A stretch of 64,000 bases of DNA from the NCBI GenBank assembly GCA_900545345.1, contig UQYQ01000001.1, positions 135,678-199,677 of the forward strand, written 5' to 3'. A program made the translations under genes and the position numbers. The stretch's first letter is position 1; the number at the start of each line of letters is the position of its first letter. Under the pieces are notes generated by a model, which saw only the letters and a program-made list of their open reading frames with translations, did not search any database and was not told where the DNA came from. Origin of the DNA: an uncultured Ruminococcus sp. GTDB lineage: Bacteria; Bacillota; Clostridia; Oscillospirales; Ruminococcaceae. Of this stretch, positions 27,009 to 37,219 are shown in pieces.

Positions 27009-27872
27009 ATGGGAATTCGTACTGACCTTGCACTCGAAGCGGCGCAACAACTTACAAAAACATCACCGATTGAGGGAATTACAAAAAATGAATATCAGAA
27101 AGCTGATTTGAATATTACAGAAATTTCTGTGGAAACCGATTCTGCTGCCGAAAGTCTCGGTAAGCCTATAGGTAAATATATAACCATACAAAGCGAGCTT
27201 TCCTTAGAAAACCACCCTGATAACTTTAATGAGCGTGTAGATATTCTGGCCGAAGAGATCAACAAGCTCTGTGAAAAAAAAGACAACATTTTAGTAGTTG
27301 GATTAGGAAACAAAAATATCACGCCTGACAGCTTAGGTCCTCATGTCGCGGAACAGACTTTTGCCACCCGTCATATAAAACAGCTCGCTGACGACGTTGA
27401 TACTTCAGACTTGTCTACAGTTTCTGTTATAAAAACAGGAGTTTTAGGAACAACCGGAATTGAATCAAGCGAAACAGTCAAAGCTGTATGCAAAATGATT
27501 AATCCTTCTGTTGTAATTGTAATTGATGCACTTGCCTGTTCTGAAATTTCTCATCTGGGAACAACTATCCAGCTTTGTAATACAGGAATCTCACCGGGCA
27601 GCGGAGTAGAAAATGCAAGAAAAGAATTATCGGAAAAAAACCTTGAAACACAAGTAATTGCAATAGGTGTTCCTACGGTTTCCGATATGCAGACAATTTC
27701 AGAATATGTCTTCAATACTCCCGCCCCTGATAAGAAAATGACAAATATGATGGTTACACCCCGTACAATAGACAAATTAATAATGAGGGTATCAAGGCTT
27801 ATTGCAATGGCAATTAATCGTGCTTTCCAGCCAAGCCTGTCAATTGAAGATATAACTTCATTAGTTGAATAA
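27009..27872 (+). CDS. gpr: Germination protease GPR
   Basis: A 287-residue spore protease that degrades small acid-soluble spore proteins on germination. The N-terminal GIRTDLALEA is the family start that is trimmed during activation, and NILVVGLGNKNITPDSLGP and IKTGVLGTTGIESSE are conserved. Its presence argues that the organism sporulates or descends from sporulators. AGAGGAG lies before the ATG. Divergent from rpsT. Confidence 0.95.
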   Translation: MGIRTDLALEAAQQLTKTSPIEGITKNEYQKADLNITEISVETDSAAESLGKPIGKYITIQSELSLENHPDNFNERVDILAEEINKLCEKKDNILVVGLGNKNITPDSLGPHVAEQTFATRHIKQLADDVDTSDLSTVSVIKTGVLGTTGIESSETVKAVCKMINPSVVIVIDALACSEISHLGTTIQLCNTGISPGSGVENARKELSEKNLETQVIAIGVPTVSDMQTISEYVFNTPAPDKKMTNMMVTPRTIDKLIMRVSRLIAMAINRAFQPSLSIEDITSLVE

Positions 27873-27877
27873 GAAAT

Positions 27878-27915
27878 ACAAAAAGCCGGAGAGTTTAACT
27901 TCTCCGGCTGAATTT
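27878..27915. terminator. Terminator between gpr and aquaporin
   Basis: AGCCGGAGA (27884-27892) pairs with TCTCCGGCT (27901-27909). The best T-run is on the minus strand (AAAAA at 27880-27884), so it mainly serves the leftward aquaporin gene. Confidence 0.8.
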
Positions 27916-27925
27916 ATATTGTGTT

Positions 27926-28603
27926 TTATTCAGCTGTATTGTCTTTTCTTATAAGAGTCTTATTAACAATAACCGCAATTACTGTACCGATAACAGGAGC
28001 AACAATAAATACCCAAAGTGAAGCTAATGCATCCTTTCCTCCGAACAATGCCGGACCAAAGCTTCTTGCCGGATTTACAGAAGTTCCTGTAAGGTTAATT
28101 CCTAAGATATGTACGAAAGTTAATGCAATACCGATAAAAATTCCTGCATGTGGTGCTGTCTTTTTATTCTCTGTTACAGCTAAAACAACGAGAATAAATA
28201 TAAAAGTTAAAATTACTTCAACAATCAACATACCAAGCATATTAACTCCTGTATTAACACCATTAGCTCCTACTGCTGTTCTTCCCCACTTGAATCCGAT
28301 GTCTGTTGTAGACCAAATAACAACTATAGCCAATGCTCCGGTAATTGCACCTAAAAACTGAGCTATAATATATCCGATAAAGTCAGTCAAACTCATCTTT
28401 CCGTCTAAAAACATTGCGGCAGAAACTGCCGGATTAATATGACAGCCGGAAATCTTGCCGATAGTATAAGCCATTACAATAACAGAAAGACCGAATGCTA
28501 TAGCTGTTGCAACTAAACCTCCGCCGAATGCAGCTGTACCGCAGCCAAAAAGAACTAATACTGCTGTTCCGATAAACTCAGCAACATATTTTTTGATACT
28601 CAT
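27926..28603 (-). CDS. Aquaporin (MIP family)
   Basis: A 225-residue six-helix channel. The two NPA motifs are intact (HINPAVS and SVNPARS), with FGCGTAAFGGG in helix 1 and SFGPALFGG after the second NPA. The short loops and length look more like water channels (AqpZ) than glycerol facilitators (GlpF), which usually carry GLARD-type insertions. The start at 28603 is set by GGGAGG just upstream; the frame is open 12 codons further. Monocistronic. Confidence 0.9.
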   Translation of the reverse strand: MSIKKYVAEFIGTAVLVLFGCGTAAFGGGLVATAIAFGLSVIVMAYTIGKISGCHINPAVSAAMFLDGKMSLTDFIGYIIAQFLGAITGALAIVVIWSTTDIGFKWGRTAVGANGVNTGVNMLGMLIVEVILTFIFILVVLAVTENKKTAPHAGIFIGIALTFVHILGINLTGTSVNPARSFGPALFGGKDALASLWVFIVAPVIGTVIAVIVNKTLIRKDNTAE

Positions 28604-28807
28604 AGTTTTTCCTCCCATTAATAAATTATAAATAAGCAAGTTTTATAAAGTTATTACAAGAAAAAATATATACTTACTTACAAGTATTGTATCATGTATC
28701 CATAAAAATGTCCATAATTTTGATGATGACAATTTAAAAGTCTACTTTTTTTACAAATAATAATTATCTTTTTTATGTAATCTTACAATGAAAAATAAAA
28801 CAGTACA

Positions 28808-28845
28808 TAAAAAATGACTGCAATTAAAATATACAGTCATTTTTG
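28808..28845. terminator. Terminator after gyrA
   Basis: AAAATGACTG (28811-28820) pairs with CAGTCATTTT (28834-28843), with T-runs on both strands. It begins 5 bases after the gyrA stop on the minus strand. Confidence 0.8.
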
Positions 28846-28849
28846 TTTT

Positions 28850-31498
28850 TTATTCCTCTGTATCCTGTTCAGGCTCTTGAATTAAAGCTTCTTTTTCTTC
28901 TTCTTTCTTTGACATTTCTTCTTCAGCTTTTAATTCTTCCTCGCTTGGCTGTTCAACCTCAGCAATCTCGGCAGAATCATCATGTTCCGCACGGGTGAAA
29001 CTAACAACCCGAGATTCTTCCTTCACTTTCATAAGTCTGACACCGGTTGCGTATCTGCCCATGACTCTGACATCACATGCACGAATTCTTATAACAACTC
29101 CGTCACTTGAAATCATTATAATATCATCGTCTTCATCGACAACCTTAATTCCGCAGACATATCCCTTTTTGTCTGAAACCTTATAGTTAAGCATTCCATA
29201 ACCGCCGCGATTCTGAATTCTGTAAGAGTCTATGCTAGAACGCCTTCCGAAGCCTTTATCAGAAACAGTAAGTACTGCTGCTCCCTCTCTGATTCTTGCC
29301 ATAGAAACAACATAATCACCGTCACGAAGCTTAATCGCGCGAACACCATGAGCTGTTCTTGACATAGGACGCATCTGTCCTTCATTGATTCTTATGCATT
29401 TTCCTTCATGCGTTGCTACCATAACTTCACTTGAACCATCCGTCATTCTAACACCCATTATTTCATCGCCGTCATCTATACCGATAGCGATAAGACCGTT
29501 CTTTCTGACATTTTTATAATTTGACAGCTCTGTTCTCTTGATTTTACCGTTCCTTGTGACCATGATGATAAATTTACCCTCATCAAAATTCTCTGTTTTT
29601 ATCATCTGAGCCACATGTTCATCTTCAGATAAAGCTAAAAGATTTACTATGTTTATTCCTCTCGAAACTTTAGAGCCCTCCGGAATTTCATAGCATTTAA
29701 GTTTGTACATAATGCCCTTGTTTGTAATAAACAAAACATGGTCGTGAGTAGAACAAATAAACATTTCCGAAACAAAATCATCTTCTCTTTGTTTCATTCC
29801 CGAAACGCCTCGTCCGCCTCTGTGCTGTGCTTTATATACAGAAACCGGCATTCTCTTTATATAACCGTTGTTTGTCAGTGTAACCACATTATCTTCAACA
29901 GGAATAAGGTCTTCTATATCAACCTCACCGCTGACATTTTCAATTTGTGTTCTTCTTTCGTCACCGAATTTATTTTTTATTTCATTAACTTCATCAAGAA
30001 TAATATGAAGTACTCTGTCATGATTTGCAAGAATATCTTCTAAATCTGCAATCTTTTCTTTAAGAGCGTTAAACTCATCGACAATTTTTTGTCTTTCTAA
30101 GCCAGTCAACTGTCCTAAACGCATCTTAACAATTTCATCAGCCTGAACCTCGGTTAAGCCTTTTGTGTGTTCAAGTTCAGTGTGACCTAAAAGAATTGAC
30201 ATATCTTCGTCTTTAAAGCGTTCTAACAGTCTTTGTTTACCTTCCTGAATAGTTTTTGAAGAACGAAGAATACTGATAACCTCATCAATATTATCAATAG
30301 CAAGGCAGTAACCCTGAAGAATGTGAGCTCTGTCCTTTGCTTTTCTTAAATCATAGCGTGTTCTTTTCTCAATAACTTCAACCTGAAAGTCAAGATAATG
30401 CTCAAGCATTTCTTTTAAAGTTAAAACTTTCGGAACGCCGTCAACAAGTGCAAGCATAATAGCACCGACAGTGTCCTGAAGCTGTGTATATGAAAACAGT
30501 TTATTTAAAACAACCTGAGGAATTGCGTCTTTTTTAAGCTCAATAACAATTCTCATTCCGTTTCTGTCAGATTCATCTCTAAGGTCGTGTATACCGTCAA
30601 TTCTCTTATCTTTAACAAGGTTAGCTATGCTTTCTAATAATCTTGACTTATTGACCATATAAGGAATTTCATGCACAAGAATACAGTTTCTTCCCTTTAT
30701 TTCTTCTATCGAAGTCTTTGCACGAAGTGTAATCTTTCCTCTTCCTGTTGCATAAGCAGCACGAATACCTGCTCTGCCCATTATAATTCCGCCTGTAGGA
30801 AAATCAGGACCTTTTATGCAGCTCATTAAATCATCAAGCGTACAATCGGGGTTTTCTACCAGAATACTAAGTGCATCAACTACTTCATTCAGATTATGAG
30901 GAGGAATGTTCGTAGCCATACCGACTGCAATACCTGTTGAACCGTTCACCAAAAGCTGAGGAAAACGGCTTGGAAGAACCACAGGCTCTTTAAGTCTGTC
31001 GTCATAGTTCGGCATGAACGGAACAGTTTCTTTGTTGATATCCGTCAGCATGTGAACAGCCATTTTAGCCATTTTTGCTTCAGTATAACGATAAGCAGCA
31101 GGAGGGTCACCGTCTATAGAACCGAAGTTTCCGTGCCCGTCAACCAAAGGATAACGAAGTGAGAAGCTTTGTGCCAGTCTGACAAGTGCATCATAAACAG
31201 AAGCATCTCCGTGAGGATGATATCTTCCCAAAACTGTACCGACTGTATCAGCACATTTACGATATGCTTTGTCAGGTGTAAGATTATTCTCATGCATTGT
31301 ATATAAAATTCTTCTGTGAACCGGCTTTAAACCGTCACGAACATCAGGCAAAGCACGAGAAACAATAACTGCCATGGAATATTGAATAAAAGAATTTTTC
31401 ATTTCTGATTCTATATCCCTGACAATTAACTTATTGTCAAAATTTCCGCCGTCATTATTATCATTCAAAGATTTATCCTGAATTTCATTCTCTGGCAC
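28850..31498 (-). CDS. gyrA: DNA gyrase subunit A
   Basis: An 882-residue GyrA. The active-site tyrosine lies in AAYRYTEAKM. The C-terminal beta-pinwheel carries the GyrA-box (QHRGGRGVSG), which distinguishes gyrase from topoisomerase IV ParC. The tail after the last blade is a glutamate-rich extension of about 40 residues. With GyrB it introduces negative supercoils. The start is GTG at 31498 with AAGAGAG upstream. A YcxB-like gene separates it from gyrB, whereas these genes are usually adjacent. Confidence 0.96.
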   Translation of the reverse strand: MPENEIQDKSLNDNNDGGNFDNKLIVRDIESEMKNSFIQYSMAVIVSRALPDVRDGLKPVHRRILYTMHENNLTPDKAYRKCADTVGTVLGRYHPHGDASVYDALVRLAQSFSLRYPLVDGHGNFGSIDGDPPAAYRYTEAKMAKMAVHMLTDINKETVPFMPNYDDRLKEPVVLPSRFPQLLVNGSTGIAVGMATNIPPHNLNEVVDALSILVENPDCTLDDLMSCIKGPDFPTGGIIMGRAGIRAAYATGRGKITLRAKTSIEEIKGRNCILVHEIPYMVNKSRLLESIANLVKDKRIDGIHDLRDESDRNGMRIVIELKKDAIPQVVLNKLFSYTQLQDTVGAIMLALVDGVPKVLTLKEMLEHYLDFQVEVIEKRTRYDLRKAKDRAHILQGYCLAIDNIDEVISILRSSKTIQEGKQRLLERFKDEDMSILLGHTELEHTKGLTEVQADEIVKMRLGQLTGLERQKIVDEFNALKEKIADLEDILANHDRVLHIILDEVNEIKNKFGDERRTQIENVSGEVDIEDLIPVEDNVVTLTNNGYIKRMPVSVYKAQHRGGRGVSGMKQREDDFVSEMFICSTHDHVLFITNKGIMYKLKCYEIPEGSKVSRGINIVNLLALSEDEHVAQMIKTENFDEGKFIIMVTRNGKIKRTELSNYKNVRKNGLIAIGIDDGDEIMGVRMTDGSSEVMVATHEGKCIRINEGQMRPMSRTAHGVRAIKLRDGDYVVSMARIREGAAVLTVSDKGFGRRSSIDSYRIQNRGGYGMLNYKVSDKKGYVCGIKVVDEDDDIIMISSDGVVIRIRACDVRVMGRYATGVRLMKVKEESRVVSFTRAEHDDSAEIAEVEQPSEEELKAEEEMSKKEEEKEALIQEPEQDTEE

Positions 31499-31540
31499 AA
31501 TATCACTCTCTTTTCATAATATCATTATTAAACTCTTTTT

Positions 31541-32230
31541 TTACTCAGCTGTTTGAATTATTTCTGCTTCAAAATCATCGCCGAGCTTTTGATCAAAAAT
31601 AAATGAAATTTCTTTTATCTCATTTTTTGTCATACATCTTTTCGGAAGAACATAAATCGACTCTTTACCTAAAAATATTACAAACATATTTTTCTTTTCT
31701 AAAACAGCAAGTCCCATATCACTGAAATCGACTATTCTCGGAGGAATTTTTGATATTTCTTCACCCTCCTTAATAGCTTCATCGATTTCTTCCTGAGGGA
31801 TTATCGTTTCTATAGAAAATTTATTTTCATAAAGCTTAAAAGTATATCTGTCATTTTCAAGCGGCTTTAAAGATTTTAAAAGCGTTTTTCTTATTTTTAT
31901 CGGATTATACCATACGATAAAAACAACTGCCAGACAAACCGTAAAACACAGCCATGATGCAAAATTATCAGGCCTCTTTACAATCTGATAAATAAATAAC
32001 AATGCTAAAATTCCAAATGCAATAGTTTTTAAAATACTTGACTTTAAAATATACTTTTTCTGAAAAGCAATAAATGCTTCCTCTTCTTCAGTATTTTTAA
32101 TATCGTAAGATACTGAAACCCTTGGATTAACCTCTTCAAGCTTTTCATTTATTTCTTCAACTGCCTGTGACTTAAACATCTCCAGCTGTGAATCAACAGA
32201 TGAAAATTCTTCTTTAACTTCTTCACTCAT
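31541..32230 (-). CDS. YcxB-like membrane protein between gyrB and gyrA
   Basis: A 229-residue protein with a polar N-terminus, two adjacent membrane helices (about residues 67-83 and 90-108) and a C-terminal domain of the YcxB type (YTFKLYENKFSIET, FVIFLGKESIYVLPKR). Function is unknown. It lies between gyrB (gap 70 bases) and gyrA (gap 42 bases) on the same strand, so it is probably co-transcribed. AAAGGA is about 13 bases before the ATG, rather distant. Confidence 0.65.
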   Translation of the reverse strand: MSEEVKEEFSSVDSQLEMFKSQAVEEINEKLEEVNPRVSVSYDIKNTEEEEAFIAFQKKYILKSSILKTIAFGILALLFIYQIVKRPDNFASWLCFTVCLAVVFIVWYNPIKIRKTLLKSLKPLENDRYTFKLYENKFSIETIIPQEEIDEAIKEGEEISKIPPRIVDFSDMGLAVLEKKNMFVIFLGKESIYVLPKRCMTKNEIKEISFIFDQKLGDDFEAEIIQTAE

Positions 32231-32300
32231 TTCAAATACATATTCCTTTCGTAAATTAAGAAATAAATATTAATTCCTCTCCAATTAATATTTAAACCTG

Positions 32301-34295
32301 TTATATATCCAGATTTTCTGCATACTTAGCGTTTTTCTCTATAAATTCTTTTCTGGGTGCAACCTTATCACCCATAAGAATTGTAAATATTTCATCAGCC
32401 TTTTGAGCATCTTCAAGCGATATTTTAATCATTGTTCTTCTTTCAGGATCCATTGTTGTTTCCCATAGCTGTTCAGGGTCCATTTCACCGAGACCTTTAT
32501 ATCTTTGAACTTCAACTTTCAAATTTCCGTCACCTGAAAGCTCTTTAATATATTCATCTCTTTCTTCATCTGAAAAAGCATATCTGACTTGTTTTCCTCT
32601 GTAAACTTTAAATAAAGGAGGCTGTGCTATATAAATATGACCTTGAATAATCAATTCTTTCATAAATCTAAAGAAGAAAGTCAAAAGAAGCGTTCTGATA
32701 TGGCTTCCGTCCACATCGGCATCGGCCATAATAATAATTTTTCCGTAACGAAGTCTTGTTATATCGAAATCTTCACCGATGCTTGTTCCTAAAGCCGTTA
32801 CTACAGGCATAAGCTTTTCATTGCCGTAAACTTTATCAATTCTCGCTTTTTCTACATTAAGCATTTTTCCCCATAAAGGTAAAATAGCCTGAAATCTTCT
32901 GTCTCTGCCCTCTTTAGCAGAGCCACCCGCTGAATCTCCCTCGACGATGTATATTTCAGTTCCGTCTGCACCTTTTTCCGAACAGTCTGCAAGTTTTCCA
33001 GGAAGCTGTGCTGATTCAAGTGCAGATTTTCTTCTTGTCAAATCTCTTGCTTTTTTAGCTGCTTCTCTTGCTCGTTGAGCAGCCATTGATTTTTCAAAAA
33101 TAGCCTTTGCAACTGAAGGATTTTCTTCAAGATAATTCATAAGCTTTTCAGTTACTATCTTATCAACCAAAGGTCTTACTTCCGGATTTCCGAGTCTTCC
33201 TTTTGTCTGTCCTTCAAATTCACAATTGGTCAGCTTAACAGAAACTATAGCTGTTATACCCTCACGAACATCATCGCCTAAAAGTTTTTCACCGTCTTTT
33301 AAAAGATTAAATTTTTTTCCGTATTCATTTAAAACTTTGGTAAGTGCGTTTTTAAATCCTGTTTCGTGAGTTCCGCCGTCAATAGTGTGAATATTGTTAG
33401 CAAAGCTCATTACAAAATCGTTATAGCTGTCATTATATTGAAGTGCAACCTCAGCATAGCTGTCACCGGCTGAACCGTTTATATAAATAACCTCAGGAAT
33501 AATAGCTTCAAGCCCTCTGACTTTGTGTATGTGAGTAACAAATTCTCTTATACCGCCTTCATAATGCAAAGTTTCGGATTTAATATCATTATCATCCCTG
33601 ACATCAGAAAATACGATTTTTATTCCCGCATTTAAAAATGCCTGCTCACGAAGCCTTTTCAGCAGAATTTCATAATCATTAACTGTCTCGGAATAAATCT
33701 CAGGGTCAGCTTTAAACATAACCGATGTTCCTGTCCTGTCGGTTTTTCCTATAATCTTAAGCTGTTCAGAATAATGTCCCCTGTCAAACCTTTGGAAATG
33801 TACATTTTCACCGTCATATACGGTCAATTCAAGCCATTCGGAAAGAGCATTTACAACCGAAGCGCCTACTCCGTGAAGTCCTCCTGCAACTTTATATCCG
33901 CCGCCGCCGAATTTTCCGCCGGCATGTAAAATTGTATATACAACAGTTGCGGCAGAAATACCTTCTTTTGGGTGAATACCTGTTGGTATTCCTCGTCCGT
34001 CATCAGATACTTTGATAATTTCACCAGGCAAAATTTCTACTTTTATTTCATTGCAATAACCTGCTAAAGCTTCATCGATAGAGTTATCGACTATTTCATA
34101 AACTAAGTGATGCAAACCTCTTGAACCGGTTGAACCGATATACATACCGGGTCTTTTTCTTACTGCTTCAAGCCCTTCTAAAACTTGAATTTGATTTTCA
34201 TCATAGTTATTGCTTTTTTCAACCTGAGAAAGATTTTCGTTTGATATTTCATCAACCTTTGTTATCTCTTCGTTTTTAATTTCCTGATTGTCCAA
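32301..34295 (-). CDS. gyrB: DNA gyrase subunit B
   Basis: A 664-residue GyrB. The GHKL ATPase part contains VDNSIDEALAGYC, DDGRGIPTGIHP and the glycine-rich GGKFGGGGYKVAGGLHGVG; the TOPRIM part contains VEGDSAGGSAKEGRD and the metal residues in MADADVDGSHI. It supplies ATP hydrolysis to gyrase. The start is TTG at 34295, fixed by AAGGAGG 7 bases upstream. An N-terminal extension of about 35 polar residues precedes the domain. Downstream of remB in the origin gene group. Confidence 0.96.
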   Translation of the reverse strand: MDNQEIKNEEITKVDEISNENLSQVEKSNNYDENQIQVLEGLEAVRKRPGMYIGSTGSRGLHHLVYEIVDNSIDEALAGYCNEIKVEILPGEIIKVSDDGRGIPTGIHPKEGISAATVVYTILHAGGKFGGGGYKVAGGLHGVGASVVNALSEWLELTVYDGENVHFQRFDRGHYSEQLKIIGKTDRTGTSVMFKADPEIYSETVNDYEILLKRLREQAFLNAGIKIVFSDVRDDNDIKSETLHYEGGIREFVTHIHKVRGLEAIIPEVIYINGSAGDSYAEVALQYNDSYNDFVMSFANNIHTIDGGTHETGFKNALTKVLNEYGKKFNLLKDGEKLLGDDVREGITAIVSVKLTNCEFEGQTKGRLGNPEVRPLVDKIVTEKLMNYLEENPSVAKAIFEKSMAAQRAREAAKKARDLTRRKSALESAQLPGKLADCSEKGADGTEIYIVEGDSAGGSAKEGRDRRFQAILPLWGKMLNVEKARIDKVYGNEKLMPVVTALGTSIGEDFDITRLRYGKIIIMADADVDGSHIRTLLLTFFFRFMKELIIQGHIYIAQPPLFKVYRGKQVRYAFSDEERDEYIKELSGDGNLKVEVQRYKGLGEMDPEQLWETTMDPERRTMIKISLEDAQKADEIFTILMGDKVAPRKEFIEKNAKYAENLDI

Positions 34296-34335
34296 AGTTA
34301 TCCTCCTTAAATTTTACACACTATTTCTGTTTTAT

Positions 34336-34596
34336 CTAAATTTCTTTTTTTAAAAATCTTTTCTTTAATGTTGACGGTGAAATCTGAGAAATATAAACAG
34401 TTTCATTAAAATTTTTATCCAAACAAACAATAAAACTTTTCGGAAGTTCAAATGACACATTAACGATTCTTCTCATTTTTTCTGCGTTATTCAAATACTC
34501 TTTAGTAAATTTAGATATTGATGATTTATCTATATCAAAAATCCCTATAAGATTTTTTGTATTTATTACAACATCATTTCCCAAATGCAAAAACAT
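34336..34596 (-). CDS. remB: Extracellular matrix regulator RemB (YaaB, DUF370)
   Basis: An 86-residue DUF370 protein starting MFLHLGNDVVINTKNLIGIFD. The position between recF and gyrB is the same as yaaB/remB in Bacillus. RemB, like RemA, promotes matrix-gene expression in B. subtilis; the role here is inferred from homology. GAGGAAAT precedes the ATG, and it lies 34 bases after recF. Confidence 0.85.
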   Translation of the reverse strand: MFLHLGNDVVINTKNLIGIFDIDKSSISKFTKEYLNNAEKMRRIVNVSFELPKSFIVCLDKNFNETVYISQISPSTLKKRFLKKEI

Positions 34597-34630
34597 AAAT
34601 TATTTCCTCAAATTTTTAACATTCATATTT

Positions 34631-35749
34631 TTATTTGTTGATAACTTTACCGTCATTTATATAAAATGTTTTTCCTATATTTTTATTTAAGTTAATATCT
34701 TCACAACAGGTTATAAATATCTGCATATCCGATATTCTGGACAAAACAAAATCCTGTCTTTTATTATCAAGCTCAGATAAAACATCATCGAGCAATATAC
34801 AAGGCGATTCTTTGGTTTCTTCAAAAAGAATATAAGCCTGTGCTATTTTAAAAATCAATGCAACAGACCTGCACTGTCCCTGAGAACCGAATTCACGGCA
34901 ATTAAGCCCGTTAATGTTAGAAATCAAATCATCTCTTTGAACACCTATAGAAGTAAAACCTATCTTTAAATCTTCCTGTCTTGATTTTTTAAGCTTTTCT
35001 AAATATTCATCGGCCATTTCACCGTTATAATCGGTTCTGTTTTCCAAGTTTTTAAAAACAGAAGATTCATACAATACTTCAAGTTTTTCTTTTCCCTGAG
35101 AAATTTCATCATATAATCTACCTGCAAAAATATTAAGTTTTTTTGTATAGGTATATCTTAAAACCGAAATATAAGATCCAAGTCTTGATAACTGTTCATC
35201 CCATACATCTAATTCTTCAATACTTGACTTGCCTAAATTTATATTTTTCAAAAGAAAATTACGCTGAATTAATATTTCATCATACTTATTTAAAACTTTT
35301 CTATATGAATTTTTAATTTGCGAAGCACAAATATCTAAAAATTTTCTTCTGTTTTCAGGAGAACCTTTTGATAATGACAAATCTTCAGGAGTAAAAATAA
35401 CACAATTGAGATTTCCGAATAAATCTGAATGATTTTTTAATGGAACTCCGTTTAATTTTATTTGCTTATCCTTTAAATTTAATTTTGAAAGATTATACTC
35501 AATTTTTTGATTTCTGAAATTATTTTCAAAAGACAATTCAATATGAAAGCTTTGTTCGTTTAAATTAATTAAATCTTTATCTTTAGAATTTCTGAAGCTT
35601 TTTAAACCGCTGCAAAGCCAAATTGCTTCTATTAGATTTGTTTTTCCCTGAGCATTATCACCGCAGATAACATTAATTCTTTTATCTGCTTTAATATCAA
35701 TAGAAGACAGATTTTTAAATCCGTCAATTTTTATATTTGATATAAACAT
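34631..35749 (-). CDS. recF: DNA repair protein RecF
   Basis: A 372-residue SMC-like ATPase. Walker A is GDNAQGKTNLIEAIWL near residue 32, the signature lies in REFGSQGQCRSVALIFK, and Walker B is CILLDDVLSELD. RecF loads RecA at gaps with RecO and RecR. It starts 4 bases after the yaaA stop, with only a weak GGAGAT inside the end of yaaA, which suggests translational coupling. Confidence 0.95.
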   Translation of the reverse strand: MFISNIKIDGFKNLSSIDIKADKRINVICGDNAQGKTNLIEAIWLCSGLKSFRNSKDKDLINLNEQSFHIELSFENNFRNQKIEYNLSKLNLKDKQIKLNGVPLKNHSDLFGNLNCVIFTPEDLSLSKGSPENRRKFLDICASQIKNSYRKVLNKYDEILIQRNFLLKNINLGKSSIEELDVWDEQLSRLGSYISVLRYTYTKKLNIFAGRLYDEISQGKEKLEVLYESSVFKNLENRTDYNGEMADEYLEKLKKSRQEDLKIGFTSIGVQRDDLISNINGLNCREFGSQGQCRSVALIFKIAQAYILFEETKESPCILLDDVLSELDNKRQDFVLSRISDMQIFITCCEDINLNKNIGKTFYINDGKVINK

Positions 35750-35753
35750 AAAT

Positions 35754-35972
35754 TTATATTATTTCTATCTCCATACCTAATTCTTCAACAGTAACTATGT
35801 CGCCTCTACGAACTTTTTTACCTCTCATAGTACAAACCTCACCGTTGAATTTAACAGCACCGTCTAAAATTATTTCTTTTGCTATTCCTCCTGTTTCGGC
35901 AATACCCGAAAACTTTAGAAGTGAATCCAATTTTATAAATTCGGTTTTAATTTCGACTTTTTCTTTTTTCAT
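35754..35972 (-). CDS. yaaA: S4-domain RNA-binding protein YaaA
   Basis: A 72-residue S4-like RNA-binding protein. The signature LDSLLKFSGIAETGGIAKEIILDG and GEVCTMRGKKVRRGD matches YaaA/RlbA, thought to act on the ribosome. The ATG at 35972 is taken as start with GTGAGAT before it; a GTG at 35984 in the same frame is possible and would nearly touch the dnaN stop. Conserved place between dnaN and recF. Confidence 0.88.
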   Translation of the reverse strand: MKKEKVEIKTEFIKLDSLLKFSGIAETGGIAKEIILDGAVKFNGEVCTMRGKKVRRGDIVTVEELGMEIEII

Positions 35973-35986
35973 TTTTAATCTCACTT

Positions 35987-37102
35987 TTATTCATTTTTTA
36001 ATCTAACAGGTAAAACTAAAAATGTATAATTATTTGAATTCAGTGGAACAATCTTCATAGGAAGATTTCCACCGTTCATCTGAAATTTTACCCTATCATC
36101 AGTGATTGTTTTTAAAGGATCAAGTAAAAATTTGCAGTTAAAGCCGATTTCAATCATAGGGCCTGTAATATCAATATTTATTTCATCATTGATTTTTCCT
36201 ATAGCAGTTGAACATGAAAGATTTAATTGTCCGTTATCGAAAATACATCTAACCGGGCTTTTTACTCTTTCATTAATCAGAAGTGAAGCTCTTTCCAGAC
36301 AATCAATCATATCTTTTGTATTGACTATAACTTCTGTAACACAAGTATTCGGAATGGAACCTTTATAGTTATGAAATTCTCCTTCAATTAATCTTGAATA
36401 AACCAAATATCCTGATATATCGAAAATGATATGCTTTTTAGAAATGTAAATTATACAATTTTCTTCATCATCTTCTTTTAAAAGCTTTATAACTTCTCTT
36501 AAAGCATTTGAAGGAACAACAAATTTATAATCATTTGCTGTATTTATATTTTCTGTTCTTACAGCAAGTCTGTATCCGTCAAGAGACACCATATTGAATA
36601 TTCCGTTTTGAATTTCAAAAAGTTCACCTTTTAAAATCGGCTTTGTATCAGTCAAAGAAACAGCAAATATTGTTTGTCTTATCATATCTTTTAAAATACC
36701 CTGAGATACGGCAAATTTATCTTCACTGTCAGCTTCGGGAAGTTCAGGATATTCTTCAGCAGACATTGCACTTACTGTATATTCAGTCGAACCTCCTGAA
36801 ATTTTAACCTGCATATTAGAACTGATTTCAAGTAAAATATCTTCAGTAGGCATTCTTTTTATAATATCAGATAAAAGTCTTGAATTTACTATAAATTCAC
36901 CTATATCTTCAGATTTAACCGATATCTCTGTTTTAATACCTATTTCTAAATCATAACCTGTTAATTCAAGAATATTATTCTGAAGCTTCATCTTTATTCC
37001 TTCAAGTGCAGGAATAGTGGATTTATCCGAAACTGCTTTCGATACATTTATAACAGCTTCATATAAACTTTGTTTATTACATATTAGTTTCATAATAATC
37101 AC
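35987..37102 (-). CDS. dnaN: DNA polymerase III beta sliding clamp
   Basis: A 371-residue clamp (368 if started at 37093). LICNKQSLYEAVINVSKAVS is the usual start of domain 1, and the C-terminal NYTFLVLPVRL is the conserved end. Two clamps form a ring on DNA and tether polymerase. GTG at 37102 has the better spacing from AGAAAGG; ATG at 37093 matches the N-terminus of homologues more closely. It is separated from dnaA by the origin region. Confidence 0.96.
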   Translation of the reverse strand: MIIMKLICNKQSLYEAVINVSKAVSDKSTIPALEGIKMKLQNNILELTGYDLEIGIKTEISVKSEDIGEFIVNSRLLSDIIKRMPTEDILLEISSNMQVKISGGSTEYTVSAMSAEEYPELPEADSEDKFAVSQGILKDMIRQTIFAVSLTDTKPILKGELFEIQNGIFNMVSLDGYRLAVRTENINTANDYKFVVPSNALREVIKLLKEDDEENCIIYISKKHIIFDISGYLVYSRLIEGEFHNYKGSIPNTCVTEVIVNTKDMIDCLERASLLINERVKSPVRCIFDNGQLNLSCSTAIGKINDEINIDITGPMIEIGFNCKFLLDPLKTITDDRVKFQMNGGNLPMKIVPLNSNNYTFLVLPVRLKNE

Positions 37103-37219
37103 ATTTACCTTTCTGCAAAACTTTCAAATTTATATTTTTAAAAACAACAAATATTGAGCGTAAAAAAATTTATTTTTAAAAATTTCTTTTAAAATAAATA
37201 AATAATATAAATAATGAAA

